Assembly: GCF_019049105.1 (NCBI RefSeq)
Contig: NZ_JAHQZR010000002.1
Location: 248,001 to 312,000, forward strand
Origin: Leucobacter chinensis
GTDB lineage: Bacteria > Actinomycetota > Actinomycetes > Actinomycetales > Microbacteriaceae
Length of the DNA: 64,000 bases
Direction of reading: 5' to 3'
A model generated the notes under the pieces. It was not told where the DNA came from, ran no database searches, and was given only the letters and a program-made list of their open reading frames with translations. The number at the start of each line of letters is the position of its first letter. Within the stretch, counting starts at the first letter, position 1. Below are positions 32,740-42,120 of the stretch, piece by piece. A program made the position numbers and the translations under genes.

Positions 32740-33281
32740 ACTGGGTTTTCTTCACCTGTCTTGATTCGTAAAAAGCGCTTGAGGTCGATTGGTCGGCATT
32801 ATCAATGTCGCATTTTCCGAGTTTGTAACGATATCTCAAATTTGGTTGTGGGCTGACCTTTCTGCTTCACCGTCTATCCTCAATAATTCCCTTTGAGTAA
32901 CCGTTATAAAATTTTCAGTACAACAACATGCGTTTAACCTTCACGTGCTTTTATTAATTCATTATCTGTAACCCTGAAAGATGACTGTGGCGGTAATTGA
33001 TGCTGCGATGGATTCGTTGCTAAGTACTTAGCCAACTCAGCAAACATGGTTCCATTCTTCTGTGTTTCTATTACAGAGACCCTGTATGCCTTAAGCTCTT
33101 CGTCCTTGTGTTGGGAAACATTTCTAATTCATTGCAGGAAGTACCGCTCATTAAAACCTGCCTTATTGTCTTTTGACAAACAAGGGAGCTAGAACATTTT
33201 AAAGTGCCCTGATGTGACCAGTCCGTGAGCGTCAATGGGATCATCCAGGTCTACAAGGCACTCACTTTACTGGCCCCAAAG
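32740..33281. other. AT-rich stretch without a gene
   Basis: About 540 bases behind the butyrolactone operon. No frame of note, no terminator with a clear T-run, no repeat seen. Its composition matches the foreign segment before it, so the horizontally gained piece likely reaches at least to 33.2 kb. Confidence 0.4.
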
Positions 33282-33518
33282 TCACGAAAACCAAAAAGCT
33301 GACCCGTAGCCACTCTCTACTGGCTCATAGTCACGCCAATCGTAGCGAAGATGCATACCAAGCCTTGAAACAGACTCAACATAGATTCGTGAGGAAAGGT
33401 GAGTCGATACCTCACTATCCAACGTTGCTGTGAACCCGGCCTGTTTGAGAGCTTCAATCGTTGCTTCAGCCATGGCCGGGAAATACGTCTTCGTCATGTG
33501 GGCTCGAGAATGCATCAA
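33282..33518 (-). CDS. Small hypothetical protein, doubtful
   Basis: 78 residues: the sequence MAEATIEALKQAGFTATLDS and YVESVSRLGMHLRYDWRDYE looks protein-like, with an amphipathic helix and a strand-rich end. No family known. ATG options are 33518, 33515 and 33497. The frame on the opposite strand is less convincing. It could be the end of a broken gene. Confidence 0.35.
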   Translation of the reverse strand: MMHSRAHMTKTYFPAMAEATIEALKQAGFTATLDSEVSTHLSSRIYVESVSRLGMHLRYDWRDYEPVESGYGSAFWFS

Positions 33519-33803
33519 GGCCTTACGTTGGCCTATTAACGATCTCTTCAGTGTCGCTGCACAGCCTCCGGCAACTGCAAAACCTCCTCACTGGCCGCAG
33601 AGAACAACCAAACCCTCAAAGTCCTTTTCTACTATACTGCTAACTCGGGAATTTCATTTCCCACTTCTTGACGAGAAACGTGACAGGTACAATTCTCAGA
33701 GTTACTCAGCATTGAGATACTCGGTCAGTCCTCACGGATAACGAGTTTCGGTGAGCACCCGTTTATAAAACCTTTAACATAATGGGGGGGTATAGGATAA
33801 AAC

Positions 33804-34951
33804 GTGTGGATGGAATCCTGTTCCAGCCCCACCACTACGCGGGAAAACAAGGATCGTCATACTCCGACACCCTTAACTGTGCCAACAACCCCGAACACCA
33901 CCCACTGTCTGATATGCAAAACCAGTCTCGTAAAGAACGGGAAGACCGCCGCGGGTACACAACGCTGGCGCTGCCCAGGCTGTGGCGCATCAACTACCAG
34001 ACGACGCCCCGATGTACGTGCAAAACATCAACTCCAACGCTTCCTCATCTGGCTCCTTGGCAAGCTCTCAGAGACAGACCTCGGTGGCGCATCAGCCGCA
34101 TGACAGTTTCGCCGAGACACTGCCTGGTGCTGGGACATCACACCCAGCATTGGCCCTGTCACCACCACACATTCCTCGTGGACGGTATCTATATCGGATC
34201 CTGGTGCCTCTTCATCGCGGTCACCGAGTCACTATAGGCACTTGCCTGGCAATGGTGCGCGAGAGAATCAACAGCCGCATGGACCGCGCTGCTCACTCGT
34301 ATTCCAGCCCCGACGGTCGCTGTCTGCGATGGTGGGGCTGGAATCAAGTCTGCTCTCCGTCAACAATGGCCAGGCACCCGCACCCAACGCTGCATCTTCC
34401 ATATCCGCATGAATCTACGCCGGCACCTCACGCTGAACCCCAGAACTCAAGCCGGAAAACATCTTGCCGAGATCGGGCGAGCACTCTCCAACGTCGCAAC
34501 AGTTCCCGACGCCATTCAGTGGCAGCAGCTACTCAACGTGTGGTGGCAAGCATACGGGCACCTCACCCGAGAACGCACCAAATACCGCGACGGCAGTTGG
34601 GGATACACACACGACCGGCTCAGGAAAGCATGGAACCTGCTCCATTCACTCAACCGGCAACGGGTCTTATTCACCTACCTCGAACTTGGCAACGCGCGCA
34701 CAACCTCACCACTCGAGGGCGGTATCAACAACAGCATCAGAACGGTGCTGCGCAACCATCGAGGCATGAGCAAAGTACACATGAAACGCGCAGCAGAATG
34801 GTTCCTTACATTGAAAGAGGTACCGCTCGACCGGGCACATGAATTCATTCACCACCAACGCCCAGCCACTGAACCAAGAATCGAGGAACCAGAAGAAGAC
34901 CCGGCTCCTACCTTCTACGACACCGGCCTCGACGCTACAGAAGGGCTCTGA
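33804..34951 (+). pseudogene. IS1249-type transposase, broken by stops and a frameshift
   Basis: The first part has a zinc ribbon (CLICKTSLVKNG and RWRCPGCGAS) and ELGG-like SETDLGGASAA; then TGA, with the same frame going on as QFRRDTAWCWDITPSIGPV. A frameshift near 34160 leads to FLVDGIYIGSWCLFIAVTES, a TAG at 34235-34237, and the rest ALAWQWCARESTAAW, VCDGGAGIKSALRQQWPG and the 180-codon tail (NARTTSPLEGGINNSIRTVL). The order and motifs match IS1249-like elements (related to the IS256 group). Terminal inverted repeats were not found with certainty. Confidence 0.82.
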
Positions 34952-35031
34952 CTACGAACTGGATAGGCAGGAAGAAGCTGACACGCCCGGAGCTATCACC
35001 ACGTTTTGGCCTATAAGCAAGTAAACATAAC

Positions 35032-35065
35032 GAAAGCCCCCGACGTTCGGCAGTTGGGGGCTTTC
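35032..35065 (-). terminator. Intrinsic terminator behind tRNA-Ala
   Basis: Perfect 10-base stem gaaagccccc (35032-35041) / gggggctttc (35056-35065), followed on the minus strand by a T-containing tail (cgttatgttt). It lies 7 bases beyond the tRNA 3' end. Confidence 0.85.
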
Positions 35066-35071
35066 AGCGGG

Positions 35072-35144
35072 TGGACCTAAGGGGATTCGAACCCCTGACC
35101 CCCTGCATGCCATGCAGGTGCGCTACCAGCTGCGCCATAGGCCC
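35072..35144 (-). tRNA. tRNA-Ala (anticodon GGC)
   Basis: Minus strand: 7-base acceptor stem GGGCCTA/TAGGTCC with discriminator A, D-arm GCGCAGCTGGTAGCGC, anticodon stem CCTGC-ATGGCAT-GCAGG with GGC in the middle of the loop, and the T-arm with GGTTCGAATCC. CCA is not encoded. 73 bases. It marks the border between the mobile zone on the left and the core genome on the right; tRNA 3' ends are common integration sites, but I see no copy of this 3' end elsewhere in the window. Confidence 0.95.
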
Positions 35145-35196
35145 TGAACGAAGTCGGGCGAATGCTCGCCCGACAACATCGTCTACCTTAGCGAAC

Positions 35197-35610
35197 TTAT
35201 GCCCGCTCTGGCAAACCGACGCTCGGCGTGGGTAAATCGAGCGTTGGGCAGTCGCGCCAGAGGCGTTCGATCTCGTAGAAATCGCGCTCCTCTGCGTGGA
35301 AAACGTGCACGAGAAGCTCGCCGAAGTCGAGCAAAATCCACCTGCCGCCTTCGCGGCCCTCACGGCGATTCGTGCGGTGACCGCCAAGGTTCATCTCTTT
35401 TTCGATTCGATCGGCGATCGCCTGAACGTTACGCTCAACCTCGCCCGTCACGATGAGAAAGGCGTCGGCAAACGGGAAGCGCTCTGACACGTCGAGAGCG
35501 ACCGGATCGGCTGCTCCCATCGCGTCGGCAGCTTCAGCCGCGATCTCTAACATGGGCTGTGTTGCGGGGGCTAATGCCAAACCAGTGTTCCTTACCGTCT
35601 TATTATCCAA
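35197..35610 (-). CDS. rsfS: Ribosomal silencing factor RsfS
   Basis: 137 residues of the RsfS/YbeB (DUF143) family: ALDVSERFPFADAFLIVTGE, GGRWILLDFGELLVHVFHAE and the end RDFYEIERLWRDCP are all typical. RsfS binds L14 on the large ribosomal subunit and keeps the subunits apart in starvation. The start overlaps the end of the acidic membrane protein by 8 bases. It belongs to the conserved nadD-(acidic protein)-rsfS group of actinobacteria. ATG 35610 is the first possible start; a short N-terminal extension before PMLEIAAEA is usual here. Confidence 0.93.
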   Translation of the reverse strand: MDNKTVRNTGLALAPATQPMLEIAAEAADAMGAADPVALDVSERFPFADAFLIVTGEVERNVQAIADRIEKEMNLGGHRTNRREGREGGRWILLDFGELLVHVFHAEERDFYEIERLWRDCPTLDLPTPSVGLPERA

Positions 35611-36862
35611 AAAGTCCCGACTGAGCAGCCCAAATGCCGCCGCCGATGAGCACGAGAATGAGACCGCCGCCGATGCTCATGTACACGAGCGACTTCTTGT
35701 TGTTGTGCTTCACCTCGGGTGCGGTGATGCCGGTCTTCTCGATCGATCGAGCGCTCACCGCTTTGCTAGCCGAGACCGGGGCCGAGTCAAACTCGTTCGT
35801 CTCGTAAATGTCAGAGAGGTTGAGCATGTCGATTGGGTCGGTCTCTGCCGCCTCTGCCCCGTCTACCGACTCTTGGAGCTTCGCGTGGCCGCCAGTCTCG
35901 CCGATCGACTTCGGCAGCTCAATCGACCCGGTGACAAAGAGCTCACCCGTTGAGCCGATGGCTCCCGAGATGCCGTCAGAGCCGGGCAACGTTGGCAGAA
36001 TGAGCGAAGAAGTACCCGAGTGCACCGATGCATTTTCATCAGCAACCGCGCGCTCGATCATGTCTTCAAAGCCGGTGCCGGTAGCCGTTCCATTCGTTAC
36101 CGAACGCTGCGATGGATCATCGAAGATCGGCCGGTCAACCTCGAGCGGCTTAATGTCGGGGAACGTGTAGCCGTCTTCGTCAGCAGCAACCGCCGGCATT
36201 GCGGTGGTCGCGGGCGTCTCAGCAGCCGCCTCCGCTGGCTCATCGACAATGACCTCTTGCTCAGCCTCGGGCGCTTCTTCATCAGCGACCTCAACTTCGA
36301 CCTCGACAGCCTCAGCCTCAGCCTCAGCCTCAGCCTCGACAGCGTCGCCCTCTGTCATGTCCTGAAGATCTTCAAGCGTCAGCGCTTCAGTGGGCACCTC
36401 ATGTGCCTCAAAGTCGCTTTGCTCCTCGTCGTCAGCAACGGGCTCTGCAGCCGGCTGCTCCTCGACCTCGGGCTCGGCGACGGGATCCGCCTCAGCCTCT
36501 GCGGTTTCTGCCGCTTCGGCAGCGGCTTCAACCTCGGCAGTCTCCTGGGCCTCGCGTTCACGCTCGAGCTCTGCGAGCTTCTCCTGGCGCAGGGCCTCAA
36601 TAGCCTCTTCGCGCAGCTGACGCATTTCGCGCCGTGACAGCTGGTTACCCTCAGCGTCAACCGTGGGAACCTCGATGAGTGACTCGTCGATCTCGATTTC
36701 GGGGGTCTCGGCCCCCTCGGCAGCGGCCTCTTCAACCGCGGCCTGATCCGCTTCGGTCTCGTCTACCGGAAGTGTGGTGTCGGTTTCTTGCGCGAGTTGT
36801 TCCATCTCGAGCTGACGGCGTTCTCTGCGTGTGAGCGGCCGTTCTGGAGCGTTGTCACTCAT
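35603..36862 (-). CDS. Long acidic protein with C-terminal membrane anchor
   Basis: 419 residues. It begins with a basic [11 protein letters not shown] segment, repeated as [20 protein letters not shown], then a very Glu/Ala-rich middle (including [11 protein letters not shown] around residues 178-188), a Ser/Gly-rich part, and one membrane helix near the C-terminus ([20 protein letters not shown]). Proteins like it stand between nadD and rsfS in Microbacteriaceae; function unknown. The N-terminal part is probably cytoplasmic and disordered. It overlaps nadD by 4 bases and rsfS by 8, so all three are co-translated. Confidence 0.85.
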   Translation of the reverse strand: MSDNAPERPLTRRERRQLEMEQLAQETDTTLPVDETEADQAAVEEAAAEGAETPEIEIDESLIEVPTVDAEGNQLSRREMRQLREEAIEALRQEKLAELEREREAQETAEVEAAAEAAETAEAEADPVAEPEVEEQPAAEPVADDEEQSDFEAHEVPTEALTLEDLQDMTEGDAVEAEAEAEAEAVEVEVEVADEEAPEAEQEVIVDEPAEAAAETPATTAMPAVAADEDGYTFPDIKPLEVDRPIFDDPSQRSVTNGTATGTGFEDMIERAVADENASVHSGTSSLILPTLPGSDGISGAIGSTGELFVTGSIELPKSIGETGGHAKLQESVDGAEAAETDPIDMLNLSDIYETNEFDSAPVSASKAVSARSIEKTGITAPEVKHNNKKSLVYMSIGGGLILVLIGGGIWAAQSGLFG

Positions 36863-37494
36863 TCGTCGCCTTCCCCGTTGTGATACAAATCGTGCTTGGC
36901 TATGTACTGCACCACGCCGTCAGGAACGAGGTACCACACGGGTTTACCCGAGCGCACCCTGCTTCTGCAGTCTGTTGATGAAATAGCCAAGGCTGGTATT
37001 TCTAGTAAGCTTACGTGTTCTTCGGGAATACCGTGCAGAGAAAGCTCGTGGCCCGGTCGTGAAACACCGATAAAGTGCGCGAGGTCCCACAGCTCATCAG
37101 CGTCTTTCCAGCTGAAAATCTGAGCGATCGCGTCGGCTCCCGAGATGAAAAACAGCTCTGCCTGCGGGTACAGGGCTTTGAGATCGCGCAGCGTATCGAC
37201 CGTGTAGGTCGGGCCGATGCGATCGAGATCGACGCGGTTGACCCGAAACTGCGGGTTCGACGCTGTCGCAATCACCGTCATGAGATAGCGGTGCTCGCCC
37301 TCGGTGACCCTCAGCTTCTGCCAGGGTTCGCCCGTGGGCACGAAAATCACCTCGTCGAGATTGAAGCTGTCTGCAACTTCACTTGCCGCGACGAGGTGAC
37401 CGTGGTGAATCGGGTCGAACGTCCCGCCCATGACGCCAATTCGGCGCGGGCGGGCTGCATCGACGGGATTAGTGCGTCTCTGAGCCGTGCTCAC
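36859..37494 (-). CDS. nadD: Nicotinate-nucleotide adenylyltransferase
   Basis: About 211 residues from GTG 37494. The nucleotidyltransferase motif [12 protein letters not shown] is complete, as are the substrate part [10 protein letters not shown] and the C-terminal [20 protein letters not shown] (ISSTxIR type). It adenylates nicotinate mononucleotide in NAD synthesis. GTG 37494 starts inside the end of the small membrane gene upstream; another GTG (37539) would add 15 residues of low-complexity leader. Part of the proBA-nadD-rsfS run. Confidence 0.93.
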   Translation of the reverse strand: MSTAQRRTNPVDAARPRRIGVMGGTFDPIHHGHLVAASEVADSFNLDEVIFVPTGEPWQKLRVTEGEHRYLMTVIATASNPQFRVNRVDLDRIGPTYTVDTLRDLKALYPQAELFFISGADAIAQIFSWKDADELWDLAHFIGVSRPGHELSLHGIPEEHVSLLEIPALAISSTDCRSRVRSGKPVWYLVPDGVVQYIAKHDLYHNGEGDE

Positions 37495-37675
37495 GCGCGT
37501 ATGCCTCAGCCTTGTCTGAGTGACGGTTTGCGACGTCACGGAAGCTGAAGGTCACGAACCCGAGTACGACAAAGATGGTGAGCGTGATCGCACCGAACAC
37601 TGGTGCGGGGAACGGAAGTTCGTTCACGACATGAACAGTCTCGCTGGCAGCGGCGACTGAAGTGATCAATGACAT
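37469..37675 (-). CDS. Small single-helix membrane protein upstream of nadD
   Basis: 68 residues: a short exported N-terminus, one membrane helix ([19 protein letters not shown]), and a charged tail ([14 protein letters not shown]). Small proteins of this kind are conserved at this place in Microbacteriaceae, with no known role. It overlaps the nadD start by 26 bases. Start ATG 37675 follows a GAGGAG-like site (minus strand cacgaggagaat). Confidence 0.8.
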   Translation of the reverse strand: MSLITSVAAASETVHVVNELPFPAPVFGAITLTIFVVLGFVTFSFRDVANRHSDKAEAYAREHGSETH

Positions 37676-37754
37676 CGAAAATTCTCCTCGTGACGTAAAT
37701 GGTCTATCTCTCCCAGTGTAGCCGTTTTCAGCCAGAGAGATTGTGTTGACACTG

Positions 37755-39011
37755 TTAGTGGCGAATTTGCCCGGTGCCTCGCACGAGCCACTTCGTGCTC
37801 GTCAGATCGGCGAGCCCCATCGGGCCGCGCGCATGGAGCTTCTGGGTCGAAATGCCAACCTCGGCGCCAAAACCGAACTCTCCCCCATCGGTGAACCGGG
37901 TCGACGTGTTGACCATGACGACCGCTGAGTCAACCTCGGTCAAGAAGCGTTCGGCATTGGCAAAGTCTGAGGTCACGATCGCGTCGGTGTGGTGGGTCGA
38001 GTATGCGGCAATGTGGTCAATAGCCTCGTCCATGCTTGCTACGACCCGCACGCCCATCGCGAGCGAGTGGTGCTCGGTGCGCCACGTCTCGGCGTTCGCG
38101 GCATGCACGCCGTCGTGCTGCGACCTCGCGGTCTCGTCACCCAAGATCTCAACTCCTTCTTCAGTGAGCATCTCGAGGAGGGCTGGCAGCAATCGCTCGG
38201 CGGCGGCCTCGTGCACGAGCAACGTCTCGGCCGCATTGCACACGCTGGGCCGATGCGTCTTTGCGTTGCGCACGATGTCGAGAGCCATCGCTTTCTCGGC
38301 GCTCGCGTCGACGTACACGTGCACGACACCCGAGCCGGTCTCGATCACGGGAACGGTTGACTCACGCACGACCGCCTGAATGAGGTCGGCGCTGCCCCGC
38401 GGGATAAGCACGTCGATGTAGCCGCGCGCCTTCATGAGCGCGCTCGCGCCCTCACGCCCGAAATCGTCGATGCTGAGAAACGCTTCGCCAGGAAGCCCTG
38501 CCCCGGTAATCGCTCGCTGCATGACGGCGACGAGCACCTGGTTCGTTTGGGCCGCCGCGCTCCCGCCACGCAGAACCGCTCCATTGCCGCTCTTGAGGGC
38601 GAGTGCAAGAATATCGACGGTCACGTTCGGGCGCGCCTCGTAAATGGCGCCGACCACGCCGAAAGGCACGCGCACCTCACTGATGCGTACACCGTTTGCG
38701 AGGGTGTTGCCACGCACGATCTGCCCGACGGGGTCTGGAAGCGCGATCACATCACGCACAGCGCTCGCGAGAGCGATAATGCGCTTCTCGTCAAGCAAAA
38801 GCCGGTCGAGAAGGCCACTCGCAATGCCTTCTTCGGCGCCACGCTGCAGATCTCGCTGGTTTGCCTCGACGATCTCTGGCACCGACGTTTCGAGCCCCTC
38901 GGCAATTGCCTCGAGCGCAGCATTCTTTTGCTGCGTGTTGACCGTCGCAAGCCCGCGGGCCGCCTTACGGGTGGTGCCGAGCAGGGTGTAAAAATCGTCG
39001 CTGAGTGCCAT
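37755..39011 (-). CDS. proA: Gamma-glutamyl phosphate reductase
   Basis: 418 residues from ATG 39011, 10 bases behind proB; the frame is open further up but that would run into proB. Typical parts: VPFGVVGAIYEARPNVTVDI, the catalytic Cys in RPSVCNAAETLLVH, and the end GFGAEVGISTQKLHARGPMG. ProA reduces glutamyl-5-phosphate to the semialdehyde, second step of proline synthesis. It lies in operon with proB and obgE. Confidence 0.95.
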   Translation of the reverse strand: MALSDDFYTLLGTTRKAARGLATVNTQQKNAALEAIAEGLETSVPEIVEANQRDLQRGAEEGIASGLLDRLLLDEKRIIALASAVRDVIALPDPVGQIVRGNTLANGVRISEVRVPFGVVGAIYEARPNVTVDILALALKSGNGAVLRGGSAAAQTNQVLVAVMQRAITGAGLPGEAFLSIDDFGREGASALMKARGYIDVLIPRGSADLIQAVVRESTVPVIETGSGVVHVYVDASAEKAMALDIVRNAKTHRPSVCNAAETLLVHEAAAERLLPALLEMLTEEGVEILGDETARSQHDGVHAANAETWRTEHHSLAMGVRVVASMDEAIDHIAAYSTHHTDAIVTSDFANAERFLTEVDSAVVMVNTSTRFTDGGEFGFGAEVGISTQKLHARGPMGLADLTSTKWLVRGTGQIRH

Positions 39012-39021
39012 GGGCACCATT

Positions 39022-39804
39022 CTAGACGATCGCGTCAGCCGCCTCGAACCACGTTCCTGCGTCGGCACCCTCGAGCACGCCCGCGAGCAGGCTCACCTCG
39101 GTAAGCAGCACGGTCGCACCCTTCTCGGTTGCCAGCCTGGCGGCCGAAACCTTGGTCACGGCTCCGCCAGTGCCCCAGCCCGACTGCGCATCGCCGATCT
39201 TGACGCCCTCGAGGGTGTCGCCGTACGGCACCGAGGCGATGCGCTCAGCACCAATCTCGGTCGGCGGCGCGGTGTAGAGCGCGTCGATGTCAGAAAGCAG
39301 AATGAGTGCGTCTGCCTCAAGCATGCGCGAGACAAGGGCAGCGAGCCGGTCGTTATCGCCGAAGCGAATCTCGTGCGTGGCGACGGTGTCGTTCTCGTTA
39401 ATGATCGGGATCACACCGAGTTCGAGCAATCGTTCAAGGGCGCGGCGGGCGTTATCGCGACTCGTCGGGTTCTCAATGTCCTGAGCGGTGAGCAGCACCT
39501 GCCCCGCAATCTCGTTGTGTTCGCTCAGTGCACGCTGGTAGCGGTTCACGAGCACGTTCTGCCCCACAGCCGCCGCGGCTTGTTGCGTCGCGAGGTCGTC
39601 AGGCCGCTCTTCGAGCTGCATGAATGGTACCCCGGTCGAGATCGCACCCGACGAAACCAGCGCGACCTCGATGCCTCGTGTCTTCAGCTGCACGAGCAGG
39701 TCAACGAGTTGCGGAATCTGGTGAGCCTTCTCGCCGCTTACTGACGAAGAGCCGACCTTCACGATCACCCTTCGCGCCTCGAGAATCTTCTGCACGCTAG
39801 TCAT
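39022..39804 (-). CDS. proB: Glutamate 5-kinase (no PUA domain)
   Basis: 260 residues from ATG 39804 (MTSVQKILEARRVIVKVGSS), which overlaps the end of obgE by 8 bases. Kinase motifs: VKVGSSSV, VSSGAISTG, INENDTVA, FGDNDRLAALV and the allosteric/ATP part GTGGAVTKVSAARLA. The product ends after the kinase domain, so the C-terminal PUA domain found in E. coli ProB is missing, a known short form. First step of proline synthesis and the feedback point. Confidence 0.95.
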   Translation of the reverse strand: MTSVQKILEARRVIVKVGSSSVSGEKAHQIPQLVDLLVQLKTRGIEVALVSSGAISTGVPFMQLEERPDDLATQQAAAAVGQNVLVNRYQRALSEHNEIAGQVLLTAQDIENPTSRDNARRALERLLELGVIPIINENDTVATHEIRFGDNDRLAALVSRMLEADALILLSDIDALYTAPPTEIGAERIASVPYGDTLEGVKIGDAQSGWGTGGAVTKVSAARLATEKGATVLLTEVSLLAGVLEGADAGTWFEAADAIV

Positions 39805-41305
39805 CGTCTTCGCTCCAGAGCCCGGCGCGACGCTCCTCTTCAAGCTCGTCACGCGCCTCCTGCTTCGCATCCATACGCGCGTGGTGGCGCTCACGACGCT
39901 CCGCGGTGGTTCGCCTGGTACGCGGATCGAGCCGGTCGTCCTGACCACGTGATCCGAGCATAACCTCGGCTGCACTCGTGAGGCTTGGCTCCCAATCAAA
40001 CACGATGCCCGCGCCCGGGCCAATGACAACGGTCGAACCGGGCTCTGCCCCGGCCTTCACGAGCGCGTCATCGATCCCGATCTTCTGCAGGCGGTCAGAA
40101 AGGTAACCCACGGCCTCGTCGTTCGCAAAGTCAGTCTGCTCGACCCAGCGCTCGGGCTTCGTGCCGGTGATGCGGTAGAGGTTGCCGTACGATCCGCCCT
40201 CAATCGTGATCTCGAAGGGGCGCTCGCGCACAGCCTTCGGGGTGAGCACGATGCGAGGCGCGGCCTCGGCTTCGGCGATGGCCTGCTGGCGGTGGTCGGT
40301 CACGATCTTACCGAGCGCGAGCGAGAGCTGACGAAGCCCCTCGTGCGCCGCGGCCGAGATGAGAAAGACAGTGAACCCGCGCGCCTCAAGCTCTGGTTTT
40401 ACGAACTCTGCGAGTTCGCGCGCTTCGGGAACATCGACCTTGTTGAGCGCGACGATTTGCGGGCGCTCAAGCAGCGGCACCTGCCCCTCAGGCACCTCGT
40501 AGGCCTCGAGCTCACGCTCGATGACCTCGAGATCAGATAGCGGATCGCGGCCTGGTTCAAGGGTCGCGCAATCGAGCACGTGCAGCAGTGCGCTGCACCG
40601 CTCGACGTGCCTCAGGAACTCGAGGCCGAGCCCCTTGCCCTCGCTGGCACCCTCGATGAGACCGGGAACGTCGGCCACCGTGAATCGGAACTCTTCGGCC
40701 TCGACAACGCCAAGGTTCGGGCGCAACGTCGTGAACGGGTAGTCGGCGATCTTCGGCTTCGCGGCGCTCATCGCGGCAATAAGGCTCGACTTGCCTGCCG
40801 AGGGGTAGCCTACGAAGGCCACATCGGCAATGGTCTTGAGCTCAAGCTGCAGGCTGCGTTCTTCACCGGAGGTTCCGAGCAGGGCAAAGCCGGGCGCTTT
40901 ACGCTGACGGCTCGCGAGACTCGCGTTGCCAAGCCCGCCGAGACCGCCCTTTGCGGCAAGAAACCGCGCGTCGGGTTCGGTCATGTCAGCGAGCACGTTG
41001 CCCTCAGTATCTCGCACGACGGTACCGACCGGCACGGGAATCACGAGATGCTCGGCGTTCGCGCCGCCCCGCATATCGCCCATACCAAAGCCGCCATTGT
41101 CGGCAGCACGGTGCGGCCTCCGCTGAAACTCGAGCAGGGTCGTTACCTGCGGATCAGCCACGAGTTCGATGTCGCCGCCGTGCCCGCCGTTGCCTCCATC
41201 TGGGCCGGCGAGGGGCTTAAACTTCTCTCGTCGCACCGACACGCAGCCGTCACCTCCGCGCCCTGCCCGTACGTGCAGGGGCGCCTCATCGACGAACGAC
41301 ACCAT
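39797..41305 (-). CDS. obgE: Obg-family GTPase
   Basis: 502 residues. N-terminal glycine-rich Obg domain (VSFVDEAPLHVRAGRGGDGC to about residue 158), G domain with GYPSAGKSSLI (G1), DVPGLIEGASEGKGLG (G3) and NKVD (G4), then the actinobacterial OCT domain and a charged tail (EEERRAGLWSEDDD). Obg helps the 50S subunit to mature and links it to stress signalling. AGGAGG stands 5 bases before ATG 41305. It follows rpmA, from which it is parted by a strong terminator. Confidence 0.96.
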   Translation of the reverse strand: MVSFVDEAPLHVRAGRGGDGCVSVRREKFKPLAGPDGGNGGHGGDIELVADPQVTTLLEFQRRPHRAADNGGFGMGDMRGGANAEHLVIPVPVGTVVRDTEGNVLADMTEPDARFLAAKGGLGGLGNASLASRQRKAPGFALLGTSGEERSLQLELKTIADVAFVGYPSAGKSSLIAAMSAAKPKIADYPFTTLRPNLGVVEAEEFRFTVADVPGLIEGASEGKGLGLEFLRHVERCSALLHVLDCATLEPGRDPLSDLEVIERELEAYEVPEGQVPLLERPQIVALNKVDVPEARELAEFVKPELEARGFTVFLISAAAHEGLRQLSLALGKIVTDHRQQAIAEAEAAPRIVLTPKAVRERPFEITIEGGSYGNLYRITGTKPERWVEQTDFANDEAVGYLSDRLQKIGIDDALVKAGAEPGSTVVIGPGAGIVFDWEPSLTSAAEVMLGSRGQDDRLDPRTRRTTAERRERHHARMDAKQEARDELEEERRAGLWSEDDD

Positions 41306-41321
41306 TTTTCCTCCTGTATAC

Positions 41322-41347
41322 GCAAAAAGCGAGCCGAAGCTCGCCTT
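41322..41347 (-). terminator. Intrinsic terminator between rpmA and obgE
   Basis: On the minus strand GCGAGC-TTCG-GCTCGC followed by TTTTT: a six-base GC stem with the stable TTCG tetraloop and a T-run (stem 41329-41334 / 41339-41344). It should end or reduce transcripts from rplU-rpmA before obgE. Confidence 0.9.
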
Positions 41348-41365
41348 TCACGTGGTTATGATCGA

Positions 41366-41620
41366 TTACGCAGCTGCGACGATATTCACAATCTTACGCC
41401 CACCGCGAGTACCGAACTCCACTTCGCCTGCTGAGAGAGCAAACAGCGTGTCGTCGCCGCCACGGCCAACGTTTGCACCTGGGTGGAACTGGGTTCCACG
41501 CTGGCGAACGATGATTTCACCGGCATTAACAACCTGGCCAGCGTAGCGCTTCACGCCAAGGCGCTGAGCATTTGAGTCACGGCCGTTGCGAGTTGAACTC
41601 ACACCCTTCTTTGATGCCAT
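41366..41620 (-). CDS. rpmA: 50S ribosomal protein L27
   Basis: 84 residues, full length: [60 protein letters not shown]. The N-terminus has no cleaved leader like that of Firmicutes and starts MASKKG as usual in actinobacteria. L27 reaches into the peptidyl transferase centre. The gene follows rplU by 38 bases and ends at a strong terminator. Confidence 0.98.
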   Translation of the reverse strand: MASKKGVSSTRNGRDSNAQRLGVKRYAGQVVNAGEIIVRQRGTQFHPGANVGRGGDDTLFALSAGEVEFGTRGGRKIVNIVAAA

Positions 41621-41658
41621 GGTCTTTCTCCTTAGATCTTAACGTTTATGAAGACGAA

Positions 41659-41967
41659 CTACTTGATGCCGGTAACCTTCAGGCGCGTGAGCTCCTGACG
41701 GTGACCCTGGCGAGCCTTGTAGCCGGTCTTGTTCTTGTACTTCTGGATGACGATCTTGGGGCCACGGAGGTCTTCAACAACCTCGGCGGTGACCTTGACC
41801 TTCGCGAGCTTGTCAGCGTCGGTGGTGATCTTGTCACCGTCAACGAGAAGCACTGCGGGAAGTTCTACTTTGCCCTTGTCGTCGCCAGCAACACGGTTGA
41901 TGGTGATGACTGAGCCAACCTCAACCTTTTCCTGACGCCCACCGGCGCGCACTACTGCGTAAACCAC
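41659..41967 (-). CDS. rplU: 50S ribosomal protein L21
   Basis: 102 residues from GTG 41967 ([20 protein letters not shown]), the normal length of L21; a longer frame upstream would add 15 unlikely residues. AAAAGG is placed before the GTG. The end has the RNA-binding [20 protein letters not shown] motif. First gene of the rplU-rpmA operon, downstream of the RNase E/G gene. Confidence 0.97.
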   Translation of the reverse strand: MVYAVVRAGGRQEKVEVGSVITINRVAGDDKGKVELPAVLLVDGDKITTDADKLAKVKVTAEVVEDLRGPKIVIQKYKNKTGYKARQGHRQELTRLKVTGIK

Positions 41968-42120
41968 TTGTGTACCTTTTCTCTGGTTTGTCCGTGTTGG
42001 AGCTTTAGCCACACGGGTGGGCCTTGCTCATCAAGCAACTCACGCGGAGTTGCACCAGCAATCAATATTACGGCAAAACTGCTGGCTCGGTCAAATGACA
42101 CGGAGCTTTCTCTGAATTAT

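Noticed and set aside
35072-35144. att duplication of the tRNA-Ala 3' end at the left side of the zone
   Set aside because: I looked for the tRNA 3' end elsewhere in the window and did not see it; the only recombinase is a serine type, which usually does not use tRNA ends.
39010-39744. 244-codon plus-strand frame opposite proB
   Set aside because: Antisense of a well-supported proB; no protein family signal.
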